Source of the DNA: Pedobacter psychrotolerans
GTDB lineage: Bacteria > Bacteroidota > Bacteroidia > Sphingobacteriales > Sphingobacteriaceae
Assembly (NCBI RefSeq): GCF_004340665.1
Contig: NZ_SLWO01000001.1
Coordinates: forward strand, 161,945-225,944
Reading direction: 5' to 3'
DNA length: 64,000 nucleotides
This document shows, piece by piece, positions 54,523-62,807 of the stretch. How positions within the stretch are numbered: position 1 is the stretch's first letter; each line of letters begins with the position of its first letter. The position numbers and the translations under genes are program-made. A model generated the notes under the pieces. That model was not told the DNA's origin, did no database searches, and saw only the letters and a program-made list of their open reading frames with translations.

Positions 54523-55272
54523 CTACTCTTCCTTGTAAACCAGGAATTGTAAAAATCGGTCGTTTTTGTTTTTGTGAAGTTCTTTTGGTGAGACTCCTGC
54601 AAACTGTTTGATTTCTTTGATGAAATGTGACTGGTCGGTAAAATTGAGTTTTGGATAAAGTTCGCCCTTTTTAATGTGAGGAAGCGATGCCTGAAAACGG
54701 AGTATTTTGCAATATGATTTTAAGGAGAGCCCGAACTGCAGTTTAAAATAACGGTTGATTTGCCTTTGGCTCCAGAATACTGTTTGAGCAAGCTCGCTGA
54801 TGGAGATTTCGCCATTTGAGGCAAATATCAATTGAAACAACTTTCTTTTTCGTTCATCTATCTTTTCAGGTAAAAAAGAATAGATCTTTTCTGTCATCTT
54901 TTTGCAGAATCCCTCAAAATTGTCCAGGTCATGGATGCTAAAATTCCAGAAATCTGATGGTAATATTTTTCCTGTATCAATAAGATCAGCGATGGGAGAG
55001 GTGAATAAATATTCTATTGCTAATGGATGAAAGTTTACAGAATAAAAGTTATTAACTTCAGCATTAACGTATTTAGGCTTGGTTTCCAGTCCGAGCAAGG
55101 CAATTTGAAGATGATCATCACCGATTTTGGAGAATATCAGATCGATTTTTCCGTTGGGAATGATCACAGCATGCTGCTGATTTGAAAAAATTTGTAGAGA
55201 AGAGAAGCAATATACAAAATCACTGAGCTGCTGATCAGGATAGCTAAGTTGAAATTGTAAAGCGTCATTCAT
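54523..55272 (-). CDS. AraC-family transcriptional regulator
   Basis: 249 residues. A DUF6597-like N-terminal domain (LQFQLSYPDQQLSDFVYCFS, AVIIPNGKIDLIFSKIGDDH) and a C-terminal AraC HTH: ISELAQTVFWSQRQINRYFK, then SLKSYCKILRFQASLPHI and NFTDQSHFIKEIKQFAGVSP. It is upstream of, and reads into, the Tet(X)-like gene (23 bp gap), so likely its operon regulator. Confidence 0.9.
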   Translation of the reverse strand: MNDALQFQLSYPDQQLSDFVYCFSSLQIFSNQQHAVIIPNGKIDLIFSKIGDDHLQIALLGLETKPKYVNAEVNNFYSVNFHPLAIEYLFTSPIADLIDTGKILPSDFWNFSIHDLDNFEGFCKKMTEKIYSFLPEKIDERKRKLFQLIFASNGEISISELAQTVFWSQRQINRYFKLQFGLSLKSYCKILRFQASLPHIKKGELYPKLNFTDQSHFIKEIKQFAGVSPKELHKNKNDRFLQFLVYKEE

Positions 55273-55471
55273 GAGGTCTAGGAAAAAGTGATTTTAAATG
55301 TAAATATTCGGAATTAAATCAAGGCGAATGTATATATTTTCAAAGAGATGCCTGTGGTCATTCTATTCGTTGTGATTTAAAGTAGCACTTCCTTATAAAG
55401 GATTTCGATAAATAGATGCGCCGGAGCAAGTGGTAGCGAAACGAAGTGAACCATAGAATTATTAGAAACAA

Positions 55472-55500
55472 AAAGCCTGAAATCTATGATTTCAGGCTTT
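55472..55500 (-). terminator. Hairpin terminator beyond the island's left boundary
   Basis: Perfect 13-bp stem AAAGCCTGAAATC / GATTTCAGGCTTT, TAT loop, followed on the minus strand by five T's. If the tRNA 3'-end copy at 55508 marks the original junction, this would be the ancestral tRNA-Ser terminator, left behind when the island entered. Confidence 0.75.
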
Positions 55501-55507
55501 CAATTTT

Positions 55508-55536
55508 ATTCTGCGGAGAGTGGGGGAATTGAACCC
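55508..55536. repeat. Attachment-site copy of the tRNA-Ser 3' end (left island boundary)
   Basis: The 20 bp ATTCTGCGGAGAGTGGGGGA are identical to 60354-60373 at the 3' end of the intact tRNA-Ser, and 27 of 29 bases match when extended. The tRNA body does not continue beyond it: the next bases form no normal anticodon arm. A direct repeat of a tRNA 3' end 4.85 kb from the intact gene is the usual footprint of a tyrosine-recombinase island. Confidence 0.82.
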
Positions 55537-55727
55537 ATGGCTAAATCCCGCTTCAATATGTTTTTAAGGTCGTTTCAAAATGTGACTAACCGAATCACTC
55601 ACCGCCTATTTTTGATTGCAAAGTATATATTTATAATATACGAGATTTTTTATTAAGTTTAAAACGCAAACATTAAAAGATTTCAATATATCAATAGTCC
55701 GTAGCTTATCTAAATAACATTCAATAT

Positions 55728-58700
55728 ATGATCGGAACAACTGTTGCCATAACTTATGTGGCTACCAAATTTTTGGATCAGTTTATCAAGGAGGAGGGCT
55801 ATGGAAGACTAAAACTTTTCTTTTTTCCCAAAGATCGTTATTATAAACGCCTGTTGCGGTTAATCTCAGATGTAACGGATGAGTATGCCGCAAAAGACCC
55901 CGTAAAATATCAGGATAAGATTTCTTTCTATCATTCACCTGTAGTATTTAAAATGCTCAGTAATCACGTACTATTCAAGGAAGCCAATATGAGTGAGGTA
56001 AATGCAACACTTGAAAAAAATCCAAATGTCCTCAAACCCAGTGCCGGCGAAGTAAACAAGTTTTTTGAACTCTTCTATACGCGGGCAAAAGCAAATCCGA
56101 AGCTTAAAAAAATTTTTATTGAAGAACATTATAAGCCTCAGATATTTGAGATTTCAGCTGCTGTTGACCGCATTGAAAAGCACGTAGAAAACACTTCAGC
56201 CGAAATCACCCAAATCAAAAGCCAACTGGATACGATAGTTGACCAACAGCAACCAATTCAACGTCCCGTGATTACCTCAGATTACCTTCCATCGCCAGAA
56301 GAAGATAAGCTGGAGAAATTACTTGCTGATAAAGAGGTATTATTACTCAGCGGAGTATCTTTTTGTGGTAAATCACAGCTGGCGAAAACTATAGCGGAGA
56401 GGTTTATCCAAAATGGCTACAGATATCAGGGTGGGGCAGATGTGGGAGATGCCGATCGCTTTTTAAGAAACCCGGGAGGGAAACATATTTTTCTTCTTGA
56501 AGATCCATTTGGCCACAATATTGAATCAGAAAGCAAAGTAAACTTGCGAAAAGTTCAAGAGTTACTTAAAAATAAAACCCCGGGAAATAAAATCATCATT
56601 ACCACTAGATCTGAAGTATTAACAGGTGCAAATGGAGTTGCCACTGTAGACGATTGCGCACTCGAAGGAAACAACTGGATTGAACTTAAATTTAGGGGAA
56701 GGGCATTTCTGGAGGAAGCCTGGGGCAAAATGTCCCACGCAGTTCCGGAAAACTGCAAAGGATTAATAAACAAATATTTAAATACCGCACCTGAACATCA
56801 GCTTTTGCAGATTGGGCAACTTGCGCACCTAGGCCGTCTACCAGGGCGCTCCCTTGAAGGAAAATCTCTTGAAATATTATTACACCTGGCACAAGCAGAT
56901 GCCAAACAACTTGCGATCGATATTAAAGCTAGAGGCAAGGTATCGTCAAAACTGTACAAAGTTCTCGGTTTGGCCGCAAGCACCATTGTTCCGGTTCGTC
57001 TGGAAGATTTGGCGTACATCCTTGCTGAAGATGATCAGTGCCCGGCCTTTTTAAAAGAGCAGACATTCAAGCGATCCAAAAGGTCAAATCAAGTTAGCTT
57101 CCCAAAATACCAGAATGAATATACCCTAAACCCAGAGGATAGAACAGAACTCACCTTTTTCATCGAAAGAGGCTATATCCAACTTAATCAAAACGAAATT
57201 ACCTTCCGTCACCCTACTTATCAGGAAGCCTCAAAATACCTGCTTACTGAGACACCGGTGCTGGAGGTGAAGGAATCTTCAGAAAAGGTTAAACGGACAC
57301 TTGCATCCCTAAATACAAATAGCGCAACATACATCGCCTCCCAGCTATCAAGTATCTATGATGCAACCAATCAAGAGGGGTTAAAAGCCGAATTGCTTGA
57401 TGTTGCTTATCAGGAAGCCACCAACTCAATATTTCCCTCAGTCAGAGACTGGGTATTGAAATTTTTATTGGAACATATTTCAGCAAACAATGAGCAAGTC
57501 CAGGAGGGAATTTATCACCTGATTGATGAAGATATGTCATCTTCGGATATTTTCTGGAGTGGAAATACCCCATTTTATTCTGACTGTTCCCGCAGTTTTT
57601 TTGAAGAAGACGAATATAATGAAGCTGAAACTAAAGCTGCCATCGCAGATCTCTCAACAGATAAGGAACAATCATCATTAACCTTATGGTCAATTGTTAA
57701 CTTGTTGTCGCGTCACGATTTTCCGGTTACAGATTTTCCAAATAAAGAAGGCATCCTTCAAATCTTAAATGCCCCGGAAACTTTTATCCGCTCAACCATG
57801 GCAAACATTGTACTTAAACGTACACCAGCATTAAGCGCAAATATTATCGATCAGATTTTTTCAGATCCAAACCCATGGGTGGTAGTTGAAGGCATAAAAG
57901 GTACAATCCTGGGATATCCCCATCATTCTCAGGCTGAAAGGGAGCGTTTAGTCCAGTTAATCCAAAAATCCCTAAACAATAATTTTGTTATCGCAAGAAT
58001 CAGAACGTTCTTAAGCTCATTTGGGATTGATTATGGAATAGAGCACATTGATTGGGAAAACATAGAGGACCAAAACAAACAACCCATGTGGGAATTGTGG
58101 GGTGACATCTTTCCGACATTCATGGAAAATATGCCAATCAATGTTGAAATCAACAATTCCGGACGGTTTGACGTAACACTCAACGAAAGTAAAAAGTATC
58201 TCAAAAACACAGAGGCTGGATTCAGGGTCGCGGAAGCCTTCTATAAATGGGTTGACAATAGGGTAAGTGCCGGAAAGTTTCTAGATACCTACGAAATGGG
58301 TATTGTCTCGTTTTTATTGGATATTGTTGATGATCATCAGAAGCGTTTACCGCTTTTTCAAAAAATACTGCAATATCCAAAAACAAACTTGATGCTATAT
58401 TCAGTATCCTGGGCAATTTCTGATTGGGAAATATTAAGTGGAGCTGAAAAACAAATTATCTTAGATCTCTTTAGCTCTGGTAGGATTGATCAGCGTTGGA
58501 TTATTGCAACAGCTATCACACGTAGTCATGTACCAACTGAAATTCAGCAACTAATTTTCGGGAAAGACGATTTCCTGGATTTACCTCCAAATGAAATCAT
58601 CGCCAAAATCCCGTCCCAATTGTTAAGCGATGCTTTAGAGATATTCATTGGTCAATCTCACCTAATTAGCGGCTTGGGCATTTCACATACCCGAAACGAA

Positions 58701-59378
58701 AAGTGGCAAAAGATCATTGAAGAAGTATTAAAAAATGGCTTGAACCCAAATTTCGAACTTTGCCTTGGTGAATTCATCCTGCACGTGATCAATGGGCCCG
58801 CCCGTGAGTGGAGCGATAACTATAAAAATATTTGGAAAACTATGTGCGCACAAGAAAGCCTGCTTGACCAACTATCCGATGCACTCATTCTTGAAAATGC
58901 TAAGTCCAACCCGTCCATACCTCCGAGCACTTATCTTTGGCAGGAATTGATTTTCGCATATACTCAGGCCGGTGAAGTTGACCGACTGGCGGACAAAGTT
59001 ATCGTAGTAATCGAAGCGCTACAGCGCTTTGAAGCAGACGACATAATCGAATTCTTTAAGGGCGAGTTTATGGATTGTATCGTAAACCGATGCCCCCTCG
59101 ATTTATGCATTCTTTCGGTACTAGTTGCACACAGCAAAACGGACCTTATTCCCATTGAAGTGTTGGACGAACTGGCCGAAGAAGTGAAAAAGCTTTCGGT
59201 TGAGCATAATATCAGATTAGAAATCAGTATCGATTTTATCAAAAAAATGGTTCCGAAATTAATAGGTCATCCAGCCCACGAAGTACTAACTCAGCTATCA
59301 AACAAAATATATGAAATTGGAACAGCTTGGGTGCATTCCCATCGGTACGAAAAGGAAATTAACGGCTGGATTTCCTAG
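55728..59378 (+). CDS. STAND NTPase with nSTAND3-like core and helical-repeat C-terminus
   Basis: 1216 residues, no signal peptide. Residues 1-140: helical domain I do not recognise (YYKRLLRLISDVTDEYAA, ISFYHSPVVFKMLSNHVLF). 144-176: coiled coil. About 185-330: P-loop with Walker A SGVSFCGKSQ (Lys215), Walker B HIFLLEDPFG (253-262; the D/E-D-P-F-G form is typical of nSTAND3) and sensor IIITTRSEV. About 330-510: helical and winged-helix region ending TFRHPTYQEASKYLL, a STAND hallmark. 510-1216: HEAT-like helical repeats, probably the ligand sensor. STAND ATPases of this plan act in anti-phage immunity (Avs-like) and other conflicts. Sole intact gene of a tRNA island. Confidence 0.82.
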   Translation: MIGTTVAITYVATKFLDQFIKEEGYGRLKLFFFPKDRYYKRLLRLISDVTDEYAAKDPVKYQDKISFYHSPVVFKMLSNHVLFKEANMSEVNATLEKNPNVLKPSAGEVNKFFELFYTRAKANPKLKKIFIEEHYKPQIFEISAAVDRIEKHVENTSAEITQIKSQLDTIVDQQQPIQRPVITSDYLPSPEEDKLEKLLADKEVLLLSGVSFCGKSQLAKTIAERFIQNGYRYQGGADVGDADRFLRNPGGKHIFLLEDPFGHNIESESKVNLRKVQELLKNKTPGNKIIITTRSEVLTGANGVATVDDCALEGNNWIELKFRGRAFLEEAWGKMSHAVPENCKGLINKYLNTAPEHQLLQIGQLAHLGRLPGRSLEGKSLEILLHLAQADAKQLAIDIKARGKVSSKLYKVLGLAASTIVPVRLEDLAYILAEDDQCPAFLKEQTFKRSKRSNQVSFPKYQNEYTLNPEDRTELTFFIERGYIQLNQNEITFRHPTYQEASKYLLTETPVLEVKESSEKVKRTLASLNTNSATYIASQLSSIYDATNQEGLKAELLDVAYQEATNSIFPSVRDWVLKFLLEHISANNEQVQEGIYHLIDEDMSSSDIFWSGNTPFYSDCSRSFFEEDEYNEAETKAAIADLSTDKEQSSLTLWSIVNLLSRHDFPVTDFPNKEGILQILNAPETFIRSTMANIVLKRTPALSANIIDQIFSDPNPWVVVEGIKGTILGYPHHSQAERERLVQLIQKSLNNNFVIARIRTFLSSFGIDYGIEHIDWENIEDQNKQPMWELWGDIFPTFMENMPINVEINNSGRFDVTLNESKKYLKNTEAGFRVAEAFYKWVDNRVSAGKFLDTYEMGIVSFLLDIVDDHQKRLPLFQKILQYPKTNLMLYSVSWAISDWEILSGAEKQIILDLFSSGRIDQRWIIATAITRSHVPTEIQQLIFGKDDFLDLPPNEIIAKIPSQLLSDALEIFIGQSHLISGLGISHTRNEKWQKIIEEVLKNGLNPNFELCLGEFILHVINGPAREWSDNYKNIWKTMCAQESLLDQLSDALILENAKSNPSIPPSTYLWQELIFAYTQAGEVDRLADKVIVVIEALQRFEADDIIEFFKGEFMDCIVNRCPLDLCILSVLVAHSKTDLIPIEVLDELAEEVKKLSVEHNIRLEISIDFIKKMVPKLIGHPAHEVLTQLSNKIYEIGTAWVHSHRYEKEINGWIS

Positions 59379-59655
59379 TTGTTCAATTAGAAACATTACT
59401 TTCTTTTCGAGGGTAATTTTAAACTATCATCACTATGTCAAAGTGCATAGAGGCGGGATAATTCTAGAATCTAAATATGTAGTTTAAATGTGCTCTTGGT
59501 TAGCAGGTAATCTATTCATGACATATTTCGAAACTTCTAATTAAAATGGAGGTGCTGGTTATTGAAAATCTATCTTCAGTAAGTTAAACTTTGCTATTAG
59601 GGCTTATGTGAACAAGGCTATTTAAAAAAATAAATTATAGGCCAGGCTGGAAAAA

Positions 59656-60112
59656 CTAATCTAGTTGACCTCGTTCCGACAAATATATAATCGCTGGATA
59701 ATTAGTGCGATATCGCTCAGCGGTTCCCTTCGTATATTCTGACCCGACGAGGATTTCCAACTTTCTGTTGTATTCCTTAAGTACGCCTATTATAGTATAA
59801 TGGCTTTCCAGTTTTCCAAGAAATCTATCCCTGATAGATATTGCTGTTATTTCCTCATCATTAAGCATCAACTGACGATAGGCCTCATGGATCTTAAATT
59901 GAAGATCATTCAGGTAGACATTGAGTGATTTCGAGTCTTCTTTCTTTCTACTGCTCCAACCATTTACAGTATTCCATTGACTGAGTTTACAGGATCTTCC
60001 GGATGTCATCTCCGCTTTCCGTTAACAGTAATCTGCATGTAGATAGCTACAGGTCCAAATTGATAGTTTTTTTGCCTCTTTAAATAAAAGAGTAAGCTAA
60101 AATTAGTTTCAT
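59656..60112 (-). pseudogene. Tyrosine recombinase (integrase) remnant, frameshifted and truncated
   Basis: Reading the minus strand from the ATG at 60112, the phase must shift after MK(T)NF to give SLLFYLKRQKNYQFGPVAIY and MQITVNGKR. That is the Arm DNA-binding domain of Bacteroidota integrases. A second single-base loss after NGKR (60010-60011) leads to EMTSGRSCKLSQWNTVNGW and YLNDLQFKIHEAYRQL. The core-binding start YNRKLEILVGSEYTKGTAER follows. The catalytic domain is missing: after RYRTNY the frame ends at 59656. It lies beside tRNA-Ser, the usual int position. Confidence 0.8.
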
Positions 60113-60303
60113 AGTACTCATCTTAATGGTTAACAAATCTAACTTTGCAGGCAAATAAAGTCAAGATGTTTACTTTCTAAAAAGCTTGATAGATAACGGT
60201 TTAAGTCGTATTCGGTGAGTATTCTGAATTTCCCTTTGGAACTCACCGAATCTCTCACTTTAATTATCTCAGTGAGCGAATAGAATGGTATCCCGGAAAA
60301 GCA

Positions 60304-60336
60304 AAAAGCCCGCTATCATACGATTTGCGGGCTTTT
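60304..60336 (-). terminator. Hairpin terminator after tRNA-Ser
   Basis: Stem AAAAGCCCGC / GCGGGCTTTT with a 13-base loop, followed on the minus strand by a T run; 24 bp after the tRNA 3' end. Confidence 0.8.
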
Positions 60337-60359
60337 GAAGCACTTTAAAACTAATTCTG

Positions 60360-60446
60360 CGGAGAGTGGGGGATTCGAACCCGCGGACCCTTTAACAAGT
60401 CAACAGTTTTCAAGACTGCCGCAATCGACCACTCTGCCAACTCTCC
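60360..60446 (-). tRNA. tRNA-Ser (anticodon TGA)
   Basis: 87 nt on the minus strand. Acceptor arms GGAGAGT and ACTCTCC, D-arm GCAGAGTGGTCGATTGC, anticodon stem GCAGT/ACTGT with loop CTTGAAA (anticodon TGA), a long variable arm as expected for class II Ser tRNAs, T-loop TTCGAAT and discriminator G. CCA is not encoded. As read, the T-stem has one C-C mismatch (GCGGG against CCCCC), possibly left by recombination at the attachment site. Its 3' end serves as the island's attachment site. Confidence 0.93.
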
Positions 60447-60630
60447 GCTGCAAAAGTACAAAGTTGATCGTAATCTGCAAATGATTTTAACTATAATATT
60501 TAATAAAAAACATTAACGCTTGTTAACCATTAAGTTAGCGTTTGATTTTTAAAGATAAATCAGTCAAAATCTGCAAAATATTGCGGTTTCATTCGTTTTT
60601 CAGGATGATTCAGGTCCTATTCAGCGTCAA

Positions 60631-61068
60631 TTATTGAGGAACGGCTTGCGTTTTGTCAACAGCCAGCACTCCATTTCCTTCTACAATAAAACAAATCAGT
60701 CCGATTAATACCAGCGATGAAAACCAGAATTCTGAATAAGGTTTAAATATACCGGCCGAGATATTAATAAAAAAGACAGCTCCAATTAATATGGGCAGGT
60801 TAACCAGGCAAAATAATCTGGTATGTGTGCCCAGGGCAATAGCAACCCCACCAATAATGTGAACTAAAATAATAAAGTGGGCCGCCAGGCTGATGCTAAA
60901 TGCCGTACCCAGCATAGCGCCTCGCATTAAATGGTTAAAGGCTTCCATGTTGATGTAAAAATCAACTCCCTTCCAGATGAGAATGATGCCTAACAATATT
61001 CTGAAATAATCAATCCATTGAGGATGATGCTGATCTCCCCAGTTTTCAATTTTCTTGAGCACTTTCAT
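60631..61068 (-). CDS. DoxX-family membrane protein
   Basis: 145 residues from the ATG at 61068 (MKVLKKIENWGDQHHPQW); an earlier in-frame TTG-type start would add 17. Four TM segments (YFRILLGIILIWKGVDFYI, AAHFIILVHIIGGVAIALGT, FCLVNLPILIGAVFFINIS, FSSLVLIGLICFIVEG). The RxxLGxxxxWKG start is typical of DoxX proteins, which help redox or sulphur homeostasis in the inner membrane. Neighbours are PepE- and Crp-like genes with no clear shared pathway. Confidence 0.85.
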   Translation of the reverse strand: MKVLKKIENWGDQHHPQWIDYFRILLGIILIWKGVDFYINMEAFNHLMRGAMLGTAFSISLAAHFIILVHIIGGVAIALGTHTRLFCLVNLPILIGAVFFINISAGIFKPYSEFWFSSLVLIGLICFIVEGNGVLAVDKTQAVPQ

Positions 61069-61218
61069 GATTTCTATATTTGGTATTACCAATTTACAGA
61101 AAGTCAATATTAAAAGCAAAGTTTATATTGTTTATTTCCAGTCATTTAAAATACAATTCATATCTAAAATTTTAGGCATATCAGGTGTTAAATATTAACT
61201 TTAAAGTATGCAAAAAAA

Positions 61219-61911
61219 TTAAAGAATTGTACCTGGTTCAAGTTCATATGGCGTTTTATTCTTCTCAAAAATTCTTGTTTTTTCAGTACCTTCTGTGCTG
61301 ATTCGGTCACCTATTCTTCTGATCCAGCTGCCCTCTCTTAAACCAATTACTTTAATGTCGTTTTGGGTTAAAAATTCCATAATTCTTGTTTCCCTGGTTT
61401 CGCCATTATGTTTTAAATCAGGATTTGGATCAAGGTAATGAGGATTAATGTTGAAGGGAACCAATCCCATGCAATCAAAAGATGGCGGATAAACAATAGG
61501 CATATCATTCGTGGTTTTCATATTGAGCCCACCAATGTTGCTTCCTGCGCTGCAGCCCAAATAGGCTTTACCATTTTCTACATTGCTTTTTAAAACCTCC
61601 ATCAAACCATTTTCATGGAGCGTTTTAACCAGTAGAAATGTATTTCCGCCACCGGTAAAATAGCCTTTGGCTTCTTGAATGGCTTTGGTCTGGTCATCAA
61701 ATTCGTGCAGTCCGCGAACCTTAATCTGAAGTTCAGCAAAAAAAGCTTTAGCCTTATCCGTGTATTCATCACATGAAATCCCGCCTGGTCTGGCAAATGG
61801 AATAAAGATAATTTCTTCAATCCCATCAAAGAGACTAACAATCTCTTTTTTGAGATAAGTAAGGTAGGTCCCCCCAAAAAGGGTAGAAGTAGAGGCAAGG
61901 ATAATATTCAT
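61219..61911 (-). CDS. pepE: Peptidase E (alpha-aspartyl dipeptidase, family S51)
   Basis: 230 residues. Catalytic Ser121 in LGCSAGSN, with Asp136 in TTNDMPIVYPPS and His158 in NINPHYLDPNPD, which fits the PepE triad spacing. GGGNTFLLVKTL is another family block. Cleaves Asp-X dipeptides in the cytoplasm. It lies 31 bp after the Crp/Fnr-type gene on the same strand and may be co-transcribed. Confidence 0.9.
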   Translation of the reverse strand: MNIILASTSTLFGGTYLTYLKKEIVSLFDGIEEIIFIPFARPGGISCDEYTDKAKAFFAELQIKVRGLHEFDDQTKAIQEAKGYFTGGGNTFLLVKTLHENGLMEVLKSNVENGKAYLGCSAGSNIGGLNMKTTNDMPIVYPPSFDCMGLVPFNINPHYLDPNPDLKHNGETRETRIMEFLTQNDIKVIGLREGSWIRRIGDRISTEGTEKTRIFEKNKTPYELEPGTIL

Positions 61912-61942
61912 TATATTTTGATTTGAAATATGCGTTATTCGG

Positions 61943-62557
61943 TTATACTTTATTTCTCATCCGGCTGAGTGTTTCAAGGCGCATACCGATAAAAGATGCA
62001 ATATATTTTATTGGGATCCTGTTCATCAGGTGCGGATAAGAAACTAATAATCTTTGGTAGCGTTTCAGCGCTGTAGGTAATCTCACAATAAAAGCCCTTT
62101 CAGATGCGCCTTTAATATAAATTTCGGTCATTTTTCTACCCACGTAATTGGCTACCGGATATTGCTCATACAGCAGCTTAATCATGCTATTTGGAACGGC
62201 AATGGCCACTACGTTTTCGATTGTCTCTACATATTCATCAGTAGTTACATCTTCCCACAAGTTTCTAATGGTGCCTGCAAGCTCATTTTCAGCTGCAATC
62301 CAGGTGGTGATTTTTTTGCTGCCCATTTTAATATAACCATGAACAGCCCCCTGCAGAATCAGGTAAATGTATTTATTTCGCTTTAAAGGCGATGCGATGT
62401 GTTTATTCTTTGCGAAATGAACCGGAAAAGTTTGGTCATTGATTACATCCTCAATTTCTGGACTAAGGTGATGAAAAGATTTAAAAACCTCAATTAGTGG
62501 TGATTGTCCACCAAAGGAGTTCCACTTTTGATCGCCATAAATATTCTCAATGTTCAT
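61943..62557 (-). CDS. Crp/Fnr-family transcriptional regulator
   Basis: 204 residues. N-terminal cNMP-binding-like beta roll (FPVHFAKNKHIASPLKRNKY, IYLILQGAVHGYIKMGSKKI) and a C-terminal HTH IPIKYIASFIGMRLETLSRM, typical of the short Bacteroidota Crp/Fnr group. The cyclic-nucleotide pocket motif is poor, so the ligand is unknown. Upstream of, and on the same strand as, the PepE gene. Confidence 0.88.
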   Translation of the reverse strand: MNIENIYGDQKWNSFGGQSPLIEVFKSFHHLSPEIEDVINDQTFPVHFAKNKHIASPLKRNKYIYLILQGAVHGYIKMGSKKITTWIAAENELAGTIRNLWEDVTTDEYVETIENVVAIAVPNSMIKLLYEQYPVANYVGRKMTEIYIKGASERAFIVRLPTALKRYQRLLVSYPHLMNRIPIKYIASFIGMRLETLSRMRNKV

Positions 62558-62807
62558 TGGGGAAAAATTTGAATAAAATTTACAATTATAAATATAAAAA
62601 AGGCAAATTATCAGCGTCTATTTAAAAATAAATGATGCGCTTTCAGTTGGATAATTGATCATCATATTGGGTTTTAACTTCGTAAGGCCTATTTTAAAAG
62701 TGTCCAATTAAAAAAATCCCTAATAAATATGTTAACAAATTCAATAGGGATGAACAGCTACGTTTATATAAATGTTTGAGTAAATTTGCTAATTAATTTA
62801 GTAATAA

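Larger units (their letters stand above)
55508..60446. mobile_element. Small genomic island at tRNA-Ser(TGA)
   Basis: Bounded by the tRNA 3'-end repeats at 55508 and 60354. Inside lie a 1216-residue STAND ATPase gene and, next to the tRNA, a decayed integrase. A 13-bp motif, CCGAATCACTCAC at 55590-55602 and CCGAATCTCTCAC at 60246-60258 (one mismatch), lies just inside each end. It could be an arm-type integrase site. No conjugation or phage genes remain, so the island is probably immobile now. Confidence 0.75.

Noticed and set aside
55508..55607. A second tRNA-Ser gene on the minus strand
   Set aside because: Only the T-arm and the 3' acceptor half match; the 5' half gives a 7-of-8 acceptor pairing but no proper anticodon stem, so it is better read as an attachment-site copy.
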